Of a stretch of DNA of 64,000 nt, positions 51,591 through 60,777 are shown piece after piece. The translations under genes were made by a program, and so were the position numbers. Location: the NCBI RefSeq assembly GCF_944324995.1, contig NZ_CALUYL010000011.1, positions 1 to 64,000 on the forward strand, written 5' to 3'. The stretch's first letter is position 1. The number at the start of each line of letters is the position of its first letter. Source of the DNA: an uncultured Mailhella sp. Lineage in GTDB: Bacteria > Desulfobacterota > Desulfovibrionia > Desulfovibrionales > Desulfovibrionaceae. The notes under the pieces are model-generated. The model was not told where the DNA came from. It searched no databases and saw only the letters and a list, made by a program, of their open reading frames with translations.

Positions 51591-52415
51591 CTACTTCCTG
51601 TCCAGCGGAATGTAGCCGGAAGAGCTGATGAAGCCCTTGCCGTCTTCGGAATAGATGTAGTCGATGAACAGCGCGGTGAGGCCCTGCGGCTTGCCCTTGG
51701 TGTTCATGTACAGAAGACGCGTGATCTTGTAGGTGCCGTTCGCGGCGTTTTCCTGCGAGGGAACCATACCGTCCACCGTGACGCCGCGGATGGAGGAATC
51801 CAGATGACCGATGCCCACATAGCCGATGGCGTTGGGATCCTGAGCAATGGCGGTCTTCATGGCGCCGTTGGAATTCACCACGTTCGCGCTCTGCACCGAG
51901 GTGCCCTTGTCGAGGGCGCGTTCTTCAAAGGTTTCGCGGGTGCCGCTGCCGTCTTCGCGCACGTAGAGCGAAATGGGAGCGTCCTTGCCGCCGAGTTCCT
52001 TCCAGTTGGTGATCTTGCCGGCAAACACGTCCTTGACCTGCGCCTTGGTCAGCGAGGTCACGGCATTGGCCGGATTCACGGCCACGGCCACGCCGTCGAT
52101 GGCGAAGGGGAAGGTTTCCAGACCATACTTGGTCACTTCGCTTTCCTTGAGGGCGCGACCGGTGTTGCCGATCTGCACGAGACCCTCGCCCACCTTCTGC
52201 ACGCCCACGCCGGAACCGCCGCCGGCCACCGTGATGCGGATGTCGCCGTTGGCGCTCATGATGGCCTGCGCGGCCTTCTTCATCACCGGAATGTGCGCCG
52301 TGCCGCCGGCGATATCAAGCGTGCCCTTCTGGCCCTTGAAGGAATCCAGAGGAGCGGCCACGGCCAGAGACGCGCTGAGCAGCACCAGCGCGAACGCGGA
52401 AAGAATACGATTCAT
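51591..52415 (-). CDS. pstS: Periplasmic phosphate-binding protein
   Basis: A 274-residue exported protein with a signal peptide (LSAFALVLLSASLAVAAPLD). The mature part has the PstS features ITVAGGGSGVGVQKV near residue 60 and YVREDGSGTRETFEERAL near 150 (the SGT/R loop that binds phosphate), plus GYVGIGHLD. It delivers phosphate to PstCAB. GAGGTGAGC precedes the ATG. The gene leads the pstSCAB operon. Confidence 0.94.
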   Translation of the reverse strand: MNRILSAFALVLLSASLAVAAPLDSFKGQKGTLDIAGGTAHIPVMKKAAQAIMSANGDIRITVAGGGSGVGVQKVGEGLVQIGNTGRALKESEVTKYGLETFPFAIDGVAVAVNPANAVTSLTKAQVKDVFAGKITNWKELGGKDAPISLYVREDGSGTRETFEERALDKGTSVQSANVVNSNGAMKTAIAQDPNAIGYVGIGHLDSSIRGVTVDGMVPSQENAANGTYKITRLLYMNTKGKPQGLTALFIDYIYSEDGKGFISSSGYIPLDRK

Positions 52416-52821
52416 GCTCACCTCACGCAGGAGGCGGCACCTTTCGGGAACAGTGAAGCATCGCAGAGATCGGCGCAGAACGCCACTACGAAAAACCGGC
52501 AAGACACACCTTGTCTCTGCGTATGAATGCGTCAGGTGTTCCTGAAAAACATGCCGGCCTCTCGTTGAAAAAAATGACAAACGGCGCGACCTTCGCGCCC
52601 TTACCTTGATTTTTTGCCTCACCGGAGGGGGAAAGTCAAGCCGCGCGCCAAGTTGCGTTTTCCGGGCGCGGGGCGAAAGACACGCCGAAGACGATTCCTG
52701 CGGGCGATGGCTGCCCGCTCCCCCAAAAAGCCCCGGACGCGGGTGGTCCCGCCCACAAAACTCCCCGGGCGTCGCGCAAACGGCGCGCGCCCCTCTTTGC
52801 CTGCGCGACGGCGCGGCAACG
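52416..52821. other. Upstream region of pstS
   Basis: No gene is supported. The region should hold the pst promoter. I looked for a Pho-box (tandem CTGTCAT-like 7-mers) and found only isolated half sites, for example TTTGTCAT near 52570 inside a terminator tail, so phosphate control cannot be shown from sequence. Confidence 0.4.
52567..52599 (-). terminator. Likely terminator of gmhB
   Basis: On the minus strand GGCGCG/CGCGCC with a 5-nt loop is followed by GTTTGTCATTTTTTT. It lies about 220 bp past the gmhB stop and insulates pstS from gmhB. Confidence 0.65.
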
Positions 52822-53448
52822 TCACGCTTCCGGCAGGGAGAGCGTGAGCAGACCATCCACCGCGGCGCGCACGTCCGGCGCGGCAAAAAGACGCGTTCCG
52901 GCGCGCCGGGCTCCGGGCAGTTCGGCCTCGACGGGCACAAATCCCCGCTGCACAATCCCGTCGACATCCAGCCCGAGCTTCCGCGCGCTCGCCTCGCCCT
53001 TGCCGGTGAGCACCAGCACGGCCGCGGCCAGTCCGGCGTTCGCGCCGAAAAGAAGATCCTCCACCTTGTCGCCCACCATGGCGCACCGCCCCTCGTCCAG
53101 ACCGCGCGCAGCCTTCAAACTCTCCCACATGCCGACATCCGGCTTGCGGCACGAACACGACTGCTCCGGCGCGTGCGGACAGAACCGTTCGTCGTCCAGA
53201 CCGGCCCCGAACGGCGCAAGCAGCTCCCCGAGACGCTTCTCGCACGCGTGCCAGCCCGATTCCGGGAAATATCCGCGCCCGATGCCGGACTGATTGCTTA
53301 TCACCACCGTTTTCACACCCCGCCGGCGCAGGCGTCCCAGCGCCTCGCCCGTGCCGGGTATGAGCTCCACGCCCGCGGGATCCCCAAGATAATGCTTGTC
53401 CACAATGAGCGTTCCGTCGCGATCAAAAAGCACTGCCGACCATTCCAT
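52822..53448 (-). CDS. gmhB: D-glycero-beta-D-manno-heptose 1,7-bisphosphate 7-phosphatase
   Basis: A 208-residue HAD phosphatase of the histidinol-phosphatase/GmhB group. Motif I is LFDRDGTLIVDKHY near residue 8, motif II VVISNQSGIGRGYF near 48, the zinc site CPHAPEQSCSCRKP near 90 (C-H-C-C), and motif IV MVGDKVEDLLFGANAG near 124. It removes the C7 phosphate in ADP-heptose synthesis for the lipopolysaccharide inner core. The C-terminus has a ~20-residue extension. Confidence 0.9.
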   Translation of the reverse strand: MEWSAVLFDRDGTLIVDKHYLGDPAGVELIPGTGEALGRLRRRGVKTVVISNQSGIGRGYFPESGWHACEKRLGELLAPFGAGLDDERFCPHAPEQSCSCRKPDVGMWESLKAARGLDEGRCAMVGDKVEDLLFGANAGLAAAVLVLTGKGEASARKLGLDVDGIVQRGFVPVEAELPGARRAGTRLFAAPDVRAAVDGLLTLSLPEA

Positions 53449-53599
53449 CCGGTCTTTCCCTCCAATATTCCAACATCCATGTTTCCCCTCTGCCTCAGAG
53501 CTCCCCCACCCATCGCCCTCCCCGTCATTTCTCCCCCCCCGCCGAACAACAACGCCCTCGGCGGAATCAGGGGCTGTGGGCCGTGAAAGCGGGAATCCC

Positions 53600-53706
53600 C
53601 GCCGAACGGCGAAGCCGGAGGCGAAATCAGGGGGGCCGGGGGGGAATTATTTCCCCCGGCGGGGTCCGGGGCGGCGCCCCGGTGCTCCGGTCTGTCCCCT
53701 TCCTCT
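53600..53706 (-). repeat. 3'-end hairpin repeat, copy 4
   Basis: It has the palindrome GGGGGAATTATTTCCCCC (about 53640-53657) and a second hairpin CCGGGGC/GCCCCGG (about 53666-53682), then CCTTCCTCT up to the stop codon of the gluQ gene. It is closely related to copy 2 and abuts the stop in the same way. Confidence 0.7.
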
Positions 53707-54720
53707 CTATTTCCAGCGCTGCGGGGCGCTCCCGGGGACGACGATGGGGCCGCGGGGCAGGCTGCGCCAGGGGAAGGGGCCTTCGTGCATGATTCTGTCG
53801 GCGAGGCGTTTCGGAGACGTGGGAGCGCTTGTTTCCTGGAGTCCGGCGATGCGGGCGAACTCGCCCACGATGGCCTGCGGGCTGCATCCCTGTTCGCGCA
53901 GGGCCGCGAGGCTCAGGCTGGCGTGGCGCTTGGCAAGGCGTTCTCCCTGCTCGTCGCAGAGCAGCGGAATATGCGCAAAGGCCGGAGGCGTGCCCCCGAG
54001 CAGGCGATAGAGCAGAAGCTGACGCGGCGTGGAAAGCAGAATGTCTTCCCCGCGCACCACCTGCGTGACGCCCATGCGCATGTCGTCCACCACCACGGCA
54101 AGCTGATAGGCCCACACCCCGTCGGAACGGCGCAGGGCAAAGTCGCCGCCGCAGCTTTTCAGCGAAATTTCCTGACGGCCGAGCACCAGGTCGTCAAACA
54201 CTTCCACGTCGTCGTCCGGGCAGAGCAGGCGCAGCGACGGACGCCTGCCTTCGGCTTCCTTTTCGGCGCGCTCCTCCGCCGTGAGGTGACGGCAGGTTCC
54301 GGGATAGGCCGCGCCCGCATCGCCGAGCCCGTCGGACGCTCCGTGCGGCGCGCCCGCCAGAACCCGCAGTTCCTTGCGCGTGCAGTAGCACGGATACACC
54401 AGCCCGTGCCTGCTCAGCCTGTCCACCGCTCTGTCGTACAAGCCGCGGCACAGGCTCTGATGATACGGCCCGTGCGGCCCGTGGTTGGGGCCTTCATCCC
54501 AGTCCAGGCCGAGCCACGTCAGATCCCGCTCGATGGCGTCCATCCACGACTGGCGGGAACGGTCGGGATCAATGTCCTCGTGGCGCAGAATCACGCGGCC
54601 TCCCGACGTGCGCGCCCCCATCCACGCCAGAAAAAACGACCACGCGTTGCCCAAATGCAAAAGACCCGTGGGACTCGGCGCAAAACGCCCCACCACGCCC
54701 CCAGAACCTGCGTCGTTCAT
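53707..54720 (-). CDS. gluQ: Glutamyl-Q tRNA(Asp) synthetase
   Basis: A 337-residue GluRS paralogue lacking the anticodon-binding domain. The class I HIGH-type motif is APSPTGLLHLGNA near residue 14, the cysteines of the zinc site are in YPCYCTRKEL near 108 and CRHL near 142, and the KMSKS-type motif is RLAKRHAS near 258. It attaches glutamate to queuosine in tRNA-Asp. It overlaps hemW by four bases (ATGA). Confidence 0.9.
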   Translation of the reverse strand: MNDAGSGGVVGRFAPSPTGLLHLGNAWSFFLAWMGARTSGGRVILRHEDIDPDRSRQSWMDAIERDLTWLGLDWDEGPNHGPHGPYHQSLCRGLYDRAVDRLSRHGLVYPCYCTRKELRVLAGAPHGASDGLGDAGAAYPGTCRHLTAEERAEKEAEGRRPSLRLLCPDDDVEVFDDLVLGRQEISLKSCGGDFALRRSDGVWAYQLAVVVDDMRMGVTQVVRGEDILLSTPRQLLLYRLLGGTPPAFAHIPLLCDEQGERLAKRHASLSLAALREQGCSPQAIVGEFARIAGLQETSAPTSPKRLADRIMHEGPFPWRSLPRGPIVVPGSAPQRWK

Positions 54721-55868
54721 GCCTTCCCCTCCGGTTTCGGCGGAATGTGCTCAAAGCACTGTTCAATCACGGCGTTGGATACCAGCATCCCGCGCCGGGT
54801 AAGAAAAAATCGTCCGTCCGCAAGCACGGCCATGTTCCACCGCTCCAGCTCCTCAATCAGCGCCCGGTTGTCCGAAACAAAATCCCGGCCCGTCAGACGC
54901 GCGTACTCCGAAAGCGCGAGCCCCGCCGACGTGCGCAGACGCAGCATCACCAGCTCTTCCGCGCGCTCGGCAAAGCTCAGGCGCTCCGTCTCTCCGGCGT
55001 TGCGCCCTTCCCGCACCGCCGCAAGCCACGTTTTGAAATCCGCAGGCTCGCTGATGCGGCATCCGTCAAGAAAGCTCACCGCCGCAGGCCCCAGACCGAG
55101 ATATTCCTCCCCGCGCCAGTAACCCATGTTGTGACGGCATTCCCGCCCCGGCCGCGCATAGTTGGATATCTCATACTGCCCGTAGCCCGCCGCTTCCAGA
55201 AGCGCGCCCCCTTCCTCGTACATGGCGGCCGCCTCGTCCTCGCCGGGCAGGCGCAGCGAGGCGCGCTCCCGAAACATGGGCGTGCCCTCCTCCAGCGTGA
55301 GCCCGTAGCAGGAAAGATGCTCCGGCGACAGTTCCGCCGCTTCGCAAAGCTGTGCCTTCCAGGCTTCCGGCGTTTCGCCCGGAAGCCCCCAGATGAAATC
55401 AAGGCCCACGTTGTCGAACTTTGCGCGGCGCAGCGCCTCAAACGCCCGGAGTGCTCCGGCCCGGTCGTGAACGCGGCCTATGGCCGCAAGCAGCGCGTCG
55501 TCAAGCGCCTGCACTCCCAGCGACACCCGATTCACCCCCGCCGCGCGAAAACCCGCCGCGCGGGACGCGTCCACGGAGTCGGGATTCGCCTCCATGCTGA
55601 TTTCCGCATCGCCGTCCAGAGAAAAGCAGTCCGCGGCCGCGTCCAGAATGCGGCCCAGCACCGGGGGCGGAATCAGGCTCGGCGTGCCGCCGCCGAAAAA
55701 CACCGTGCTCACCCGCGGGCGACCAAGAGTCGCCGCCCGGCGGCGCATGTCCGCCACCAGAGCGCGGGCCCACAGCGACAGCCCTTCGCCCGAGCCCACC
55801 GGCTCGGAATAAAACGCGCAGTAACGACATTTGCGGCGACAAAACGGAACATGAATATAGAGCAACAT
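54717..55868 (-). CDS. hemW: Radical SAM heme chaperone HemW
   Basis: A 383-residue protein. The radical SAM motif is VPFCRRKCRYCAFYS near residue 7 (CxxxCxxC plus the extra Cys context of HemN/HemW), followed by FFGGGTPSLIP near 56 and VGLDFIWGLPGET near 145. The C-terminal HemN-type domain is present (YEISNYARPGRECRHN). It lacks the N-terminal extension of HemN, so it fits the heme chaperone HemW rather than the oxidase. ATG 55868 begins the conserved LLYIHVPFC. The purine-biased spacer lies upstream. Confidence 0.92.
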   Translation of the reverse strand: MLLYIHVPFCRRKCRYCAFYSEPVGSGEGLSLWARALVADMRRRAATLGRPRVSTVFFGGGTPSLIPPPVLGRILDAAADCFSLDGDAEISMEANPDSVDASRAAGFRAAGVNRVSLGVQALDDALLAAIGRVHDRAGALRAFEALRRAKFDNVGLDFIWGLPGETPEAWKAQLCEAAELSPEHLSCYGLTLEEGTPMFRERASLRLPGEDEAAAMYEEGGALLEAAGYGQYEISNYARPGRECRHNMGYWRGEEYLGLGPAAVSFLDGCRISEPADFKTWLAAVREGRNAGETERLSFAERAEELVMLRLRTSAGLALSEYARLTGRDFVSDNRALIEELERWNMAVLADGRFFLTRRGMLVSNAVIEQCFEHIPPKPEGKA

Positions 55869-56499
55869 CTTTTCAGAATGAAAAAATCCCGTCACCCCGT
55901 CAAGCCCCGGGGCCGCCGCGAGGAACGGAGAGAAGCAAGAACGCGGGGCGAAGCTGGACAGGGCGGAAGCGATGCCGGGTCGAAGCATGGCAAAGCACGG
56001 AGGAGCGCAAGAAGAGAGCGGCTCCGGGAAGGCCCTCGGGCAAAGGGAAAAGACAAGGCACAGGGACTGCGGCGGGCAGGCCTCGACGTAACACACCGCA
56101 TGGGGGGGGGCAGGCCCCCTGCCGGACGTTCCGCAAGGCGCAGCAAAAAAGCGACACGGCGTCGCCCGGAGCAGACGGGAAAAAAAGACGAAAACGACGC
56201 CGGACAGAGGACAAAGAAAAAAAGACGGGCCCGGCGATGCCGGAGGGGCCTTGCCGATGACAGGCCGGGGCTCGGAAACAACGCAAGCGCCGCCTTCTCG
56301 CGCGCAGGTACGCGCGCTCCACAAAAATAAGCTGCGCCCCGTTTTCCCCTGCGGCAGCGCCTGTGAACGCAAAACGGGGAAAGGAGGGAGGGATGGGAAT
56401 ATGAGCAGAGGGCAAGAAAAAACGACGCAAAGGCACAGCGGACAAGGCTCCATGTTCCCCGACGAAGTTCCCCGATGTCTGCCGCTCGATGCAGAAAAA
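55869..56499. other. Purine-biased spacer upstream of hemW
   Basis: No gene is supported. About 55910-56440 is strongly G/A-rich on the plus strand, with a G9 run at 56102-56110. The bias and position (immediately upstream of a minus-strand gene) match the porin and cargo spacers. Confidence 0.55.
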
Positions 56500-56924
56500 A
56501 TCCGCTCCTTATGCATAACATTTTTCTATCTGTCAAACAAAATCTTTACCGTACCTGAAAAAATCTTTTACCGATCATTCAATACAAAAAAAATGTTGCT
56601 TCAAAAAAATTTTTTTTGCCATAAAAAAAGTTTATCACTGCATCATCAAGTTTACCTGTAAACCTTTCTCCCGCACCATTTCTTTCCATTTTTTAACGAT
56701 AAATAAAATTTTCTTGCAAAGTGCAACACCTCCATTTTTTCTGCTGGCGTTAACTATAACTCTATGCTATCCGCTATTTTCCCAAACCCGAACTTTTATC
56801 GTCACACCTGTGCCGAACCCGTTTGTTCTCGAAAAATACTCCGGAAGCATCACCCGTCCGGGTTCGGAAAAGCATCGGCGAGCGACGCCGCTTCCGAGGA
56901 AAACAACATGGAGGCCTCTTCATC
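56500..56924 (+). other. AT-rich leader of the autotransporter gene
   Basis: About 56510-56770 is much richer in A and T than the rest of the window, with A/T runs (AAAAAAATTTTTTTT around 56605-56620). An inverted repeat TTGCA/TGCAA lies inside. The stretch just before the gene returns to high GC. A silencer-bound or regulated promoter is inferred. Confidence 0.55.
56714..56726 (+). promoter_or_regulatory. Inverted repeat TTGCA-AAG-TGCAA upstream of the autotransporter
   Basis: A perfect 5-bp dyad about 200 bp upstream of the start codon. TATAAC/TATGCT-like hexamers follow at about 56755-56770. A regulator site is possible; the element is too short to be sure. Confidence 0.3.
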
Positions 56925-59900
56925 ATGACGACCAAAGGCGCTCTCGGCAATCTCATCAACCGCTACGCCGCGGTGCTGAAGAAATGCCGCATCATCAACA
57001 CGTTCGGCTCCCTCGCCGCGGCCGCCCTGCTCCTTGCCGGCATCGCCGCCCCGGCCATGGCCGTGGAAAGCATGTTCGACGACTTCATCCCCGCCGATCC
57101 CGACTTCGTGGTCAGCAGCGGCGCCGACGTCGGCCCGCCCAAAACCACCCACAACCTCGCCGAAGATCAGACCGGCATTTCCTGGGGCGTGGCTTCCGGC
57201 GGCGATACTCCCCCCGTCGTCTATGCCGACGCCAACAATCCCAACGCCGAAAACCACGGCTACGTCTGGGTGAAATCCTCCGAAAACGGCGGCTACGCCG
57301 AAGGCATGGGCGGCAAAACCGGCACCAGCTTCACCCTCACCAACTACGGCAGCATCTTCGTGGACGGCACTTCCGCCTCCGCCACCAAGGGCATGGGCGT
57401 CAATCCCGACGGCAAGGCCGTCAACGAGGGCCTCATCGCCGTGCGCAAGGGCAGCGCCATGACCGACAATTCCGGTTCCAGCAGCAAGACCCTTGTGAAC
57501 AAAAACGTTATCTCCGTGGAAGACGCCGGCGGCGTCGGCATCTTCTACCGCAAGGAAAACATCACCTCCGGCGAAGTCACCAATCAGGGCGACATCCACG
57601 CCCGCAACGGCGGCGTCGGCGTCGCCATCACCAGCGACAGGAACGAAGAAGCCTACCACAACAAGTTCTTTACCAACTCCGGCCGCATCATGGCCGACGA
57701 AAACAGCGTCGCCATCCTCGTTTACGGAACCGACAACGCCACCGTCAGCCTCGAAGGCAACAGCCGCGTGGACGGCCTCATCAGCCTCCAGGGCAAGAAC
57801 AACAACCTCATGATCGACGGCGTGGGCTCCAAAAGCGCGGAAAATCTCTACGTCAAGGGCACCTTCGGGGGCGAAATCAGCAATCACAGCAACATCATCT
57901 TCACCGACAATTCCCAAATTTTCCTGGACGACTCCCTCATCATCGACAACACTTCCGGCGTCACCCTCGCCAATACCAGCCTCGTCCGGGGCCAGCACGC
58001 GCCCGATTCCGCCCTCTTCCTCGTCAACAACGAAAAAACCGCCGTCAACGGCGGCATGAGCACCCGCGGCACCGCATCCGTCGAACGCATGGAAAGCAGA
58101 GACGGTCACGTTTCCCTCAAGGGCGCCGTCGTCGGCGACAACGCCTTCGTCGCCCAAAACGAAGGTCAGCCCGTCGGCGTCGTTTCCGCCTCCCTCGCGG
58201 ACGGCCGTTCCCTCGACATCAGCCGTTCCCTCTTCTCCGGCAACTCGATCACCGCTTCCGCCGGCGTCTCCTCCCTCGGCGGCGCGGCCGTTGCCGTGTC
58301 CGGTTCCGAAAAAAGCCGCGTGTCCATCGCCCATTCCGACTTCGTCGGCAACACCGTCAGCGCCTCCGAAGGCCGCGGCGGCGCCATCTTCAACAACGGA
58401 GCCGCGCTGTCCATCACCGACAGCTCCTTTAAGAACAACCACGCCTCCTCCAACGGCGGCGCCATCTTCAACGACAAGGGCGGCAGTCTCACGTTCAACG
58501 GCATGAACGTCTTCTCCGGAAACACCGCCTCCACTGCCTACAACGACATCCACAACGAAGGCTCCGTCACCGTGGCCGGCGGCGTCACCAAGCTCGCCGG
58601 TGGCTACACCCAGCAGGGCGCGCAGTCTTCGCTCCGCGTGGCAAGCGGCGCTTCCCTCATCATAGGCATGCCCGACTCAGGCGGCGTGGAACCCGCTTCC
58701 GGCGAAGCCCTGCTCGCCCTCGGTCGTCCTCTCGATCTCGGCGGCGGCAGCCTCCACGTCGGCGATTCCCCCGCGCGCAGCGCCTCCAACGTCACCTTCG
58801 GCAAAAACTCCCTGCTCGTAGTCGACGGTCTCGCCGCCAAGTCCGGCCCCGTGCTCTCCGGTTCCGGCTCCATCGCCGTGGACGAAGGCTCCAAGCTCTA
58901 CATCGCCAACGCCCGCTCCGGTGAATCCTACACCGTGACCTCCGGCCTCGCTTCCGATTCCGGCGACTACTGGAAAAGCGCCAATCTCCTCGCCGGTCGC
59001 CTCATCGAGGCCGAAATCTCCACCGACGGCGGCGTGGTCAAGGTTCACACCCAGGCCCAGGACGCAGGCCGCACCCTGCCCGGCGTGATTCCCGTCAACG
59101 CCCTCAACGCCATGATGAGCGGCGGCCTCAACAACACCGACGCCGAATCCATGGGCATCCGCTTCCTGAGCCGCGCCATGGACAACGCCCAGTTCATCGC
59201 CGACGATCACACCGCCACGGCGCTCGTCAACGAAACCTCCCGCGCCGCCGTCACCGCGGGCGTGCAGAACACCGCCCTGCGCGTGGCCGACGCCGGGGTC
59301 GATCAGCTCACGCATCACCTGTCGCTGAGCTTCTTCGGCCAGGAAAACAACATCCACAAGGACGGCGTGGACGTCTGGGCCACTCCCATGTACGGCAACA
59401 CCTACACCCACGGCATGAGCGCTTCCGGCGCTTCCGTGCGCGGCAACTATGGCGGCCTCATTCTGGGCGCAGACACCGAAGTCGGCGAAATTCTCGGCGG
59501 CAAGGTGCGCGCAGGCGCGGCCGTCAACGGCGGCGGCGGCAAGTCCCAAAGCGGCGGCACGGCAAGTTCTGTGAGCAATTCCTACAACTTCGGCGGCGTC
59601 AACCTCTACGCCGGATGGAGACTCGGCGACTTCAACCTCATCTCCAGCGTAGGCTACTCCATCGGCACCCACGACGTGAGCCTGAACATGCCCGCCGCCA
59701 TGGGCATGGGTCAGGCCCGGGCCGACGTGGACACCACCGCCTTCGTCGCCGACATGCGTGCCGAATACCGGATAACCACCCCCGTCGCCGACTTCGTGCC
59801 GCACGCCGGCGTGCGCTACACCTCCCTCAACACCGACAAGCACGATCTGAAGGTCAACGGCTCCACCCTGAACTCCGTGGCTTCCGACACGAAGAACATC

Positions 59901-60209
59901 GTGCAGTTCCCCGTGGGCGTCACCGTGTCCAAGGACATCGACGTCTCCGGCTGGAACATCAAGCCCCTCGCCGACGTCTCCGTGATTCCCGCCGCCGGCG
60001 ACAAGAAAAGCACCACCAAGGTGTCCTATGCAGGCATCGGCGCGCTCGACAGCGTGAACACCCGCATCATGGATTCCACGAGCTTTGCGGGCACCCTCGG
60101 CGTGCAGGCCGAAAAGGGCAATCTCGCCCTCGGCCTCAACTACGGCGTGCAGACCTCCCGCCACGAAACCGATCAGAACGTGAGCCTCGGCATCAGCTGG
60201 AAGTTCTAA
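56925..60209 (+). CDS. Classical autotransporter with polymorphic-repeat passenger
   Basis: A 1094-residue type Va secretion protein. An extended signal peptide (about 1-50: basic start NRYAAVLKKCR, then LAAAALLLAGIAAPAMA) precedes a beta-helical passenger (about 51-780). Its middle holds chlamydial-Pmp-like repeats (GGAIFNNGAALSITDSSFKN; SSNGGAIFND). The C-terminal barrel (about 820-1094) starts near VDVWATPMYGNTYTHGMSAS and ends in WKF. BamA inserts it, and the passenger is displayed or released outside; adhesion is a common role. GGAGG lies 10 nt upstream of the ATG. The AT-rich leader sets it apart. Confidence 0.9.
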   Translation: MTTKGALGNLINRYAAVLKKCRIINTFGSLAAAALLLAGIAAPAMAVESMFDDFIPADPDFVVSSGADVGPPKTTHNLAEDQTGISWGVASGGDTPPVVYADANNPNAENHGYVWVKSSENGGYAEGMGGKTGTSFTLTNYGSIFVDGTSASATKGMGVNPDGKAVNEGLIAVRKGSAMTDNSGSSSKTLVNKNVISVEDAGGVGIFYRKENITSGEVTNQGDIHARNGGVGVAITSDRNEEAYHNKFFTNSGRIMADENSVAILVYGTDNATVSLEGNSRVDGLISLQGKNNNLMIDGVGSKSAENLYVKGTFGGEISNHSNIIFTDNSQIFLDDSLIIDNTSGVTLANTSLVRGQHAPDSALFLVNNEKTAVNGGMSTRGTASVERMESRDGHVSLKGAVVGDNAFVAQNEGQPVGVVSASLADGRSLDISRSLFSGNSITASAGVSSLGGAAVAVSGSEKSRVSIAHSDFVGNTVSASEGRGGAIFNNGAALSITDSSFKNNHASSNGGAIFNDKGGSLTFNGMNVFSGNTASTAYNDIHNEGSVTVAGGVTKLAGGYTQQGAQSSLRVASGASLIIGMPDSGGVEPASGEALLALGRPLDLGGGSLHVGDSPARSASNVTFGKNSLLVVDGLAAKSGPVLSGSGSIAVDEGSKLYIANARSGESYTVTSGLASDSGDYWKSANLLAGRLIEAEISTDGGVVKVHTQAQDAGRTLPGVIPVNALNAMMSGGLNNTDAESMGIRFLSRAMDNAQFIADDHTATALVNETSRAAVTAGVQNTALRVADAGVDQLTHHLSLSFFGQENNIHKDGVDVWATPMYGNTYTHGMSASGASVRGNYGGLILGADTEVGEILGGKVRAGAAVNGGGGKSQSGGTASSVSNSYNFGGVNLYAGWRLGDFNLISSVGYSIGTHDVSLNMPAAMGMGQARADVDTTAFVADMRAEYRITTPVADFVPHAGVRYTSLNTDKHDLKVNGSTLNSVASDTKNIVQFPVGVTVSKDIDVSGWNIKPLADVSVIPAAGDKKSTTKVSYAGIGALDSVNTRIMDSTSFAGTLGVQAEKGNLALGLNYGVQTSRHETDQNVSLGISWKF

Positions 60210-60344
60210 AACCTCAACGTCGAACCGCGCCCGGCAAACGCTGACCCCTTATTCAGCAGGAACCGAGCGCCGTTCGGCAAAACGCGCCTATTCAGCAACA
60301 CTCTGAAACCATTCGGAAAAAGCTGAATATCCGTTCGGCAAAAA

Positions 60345-60379
60345 AGAAGACCGGGCCTCTCTCCCGGTCTTCTTCTTTT
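60345..60379 (+). terminator. Terminator of the autotransporter gene
   Basis: AAGAAGACCGGG/CCCGGTCTTCTT with a short loop is followed by CTTTTAATTTG. It could also act on the minus strand, where A-runs lie on the other side. Confidence 0.85.
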
Positions 60380-60705
60380 AATTTGACGCTCTCCGTCGAT
60401 ATTTTTTCATCCGGCGCTGCCTTTCGGCGCGACTCTCCGGCTCTTCCCACTGACGCTTCCCTCGGGCGCTTCCCTCGGGCGCTTTCCATCCGGCACGCCT
60501 GCACAAAAACGCCTGAGCCCTGTGCCCAACCGCCTGAGTTCCGAGACTTCCGTCCTGATCCCCGGCAGACCGTCCCACGCTCTCCAGACCTTTCCGCGCA
60601 AGATCTCCCCTGTTTTCCACAAACAAGAGCCATCAGCGCACCTGACCAGGCAACGCCATCGCCCTCCCCCATCCGCGGACGGGCGCGACAGCGCACGTCC
60701 GCAAA
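60380..60705. other. Spacer between convergent autotransporter and nadD
   Basis: No gene is supported. It contains short repeated words (GCTTCCCTCGGGCGCTTCCC) and no clear control site. Confidence 0.4.
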
Positions 60706-60777
60706 CATGGGGGCGCGGGGGAGATTATCTCCCCCGCTGCCTTTTCTGCCTTTCCTGCCTTTTCTGCCTTTCCTCTC
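60706..60777 (-). repeat. 3'-end hairpin repeat, copy 5
   Basis: It has the palindrome GGGGGAGATTATCTCCCCC (about 60717-60735) followed by repeated CCTTTTCTG/CCTTTCCTG units that end at the nadD stop codon. This is the same layout as copies 2-4. Confidence 0.7.

Noticed and set aside
52416..52821. Pho-box upstream of pstS
   Set aside because: Only isolated half sites were found; no tandem 7-bp repeats with 4-bp spacing.
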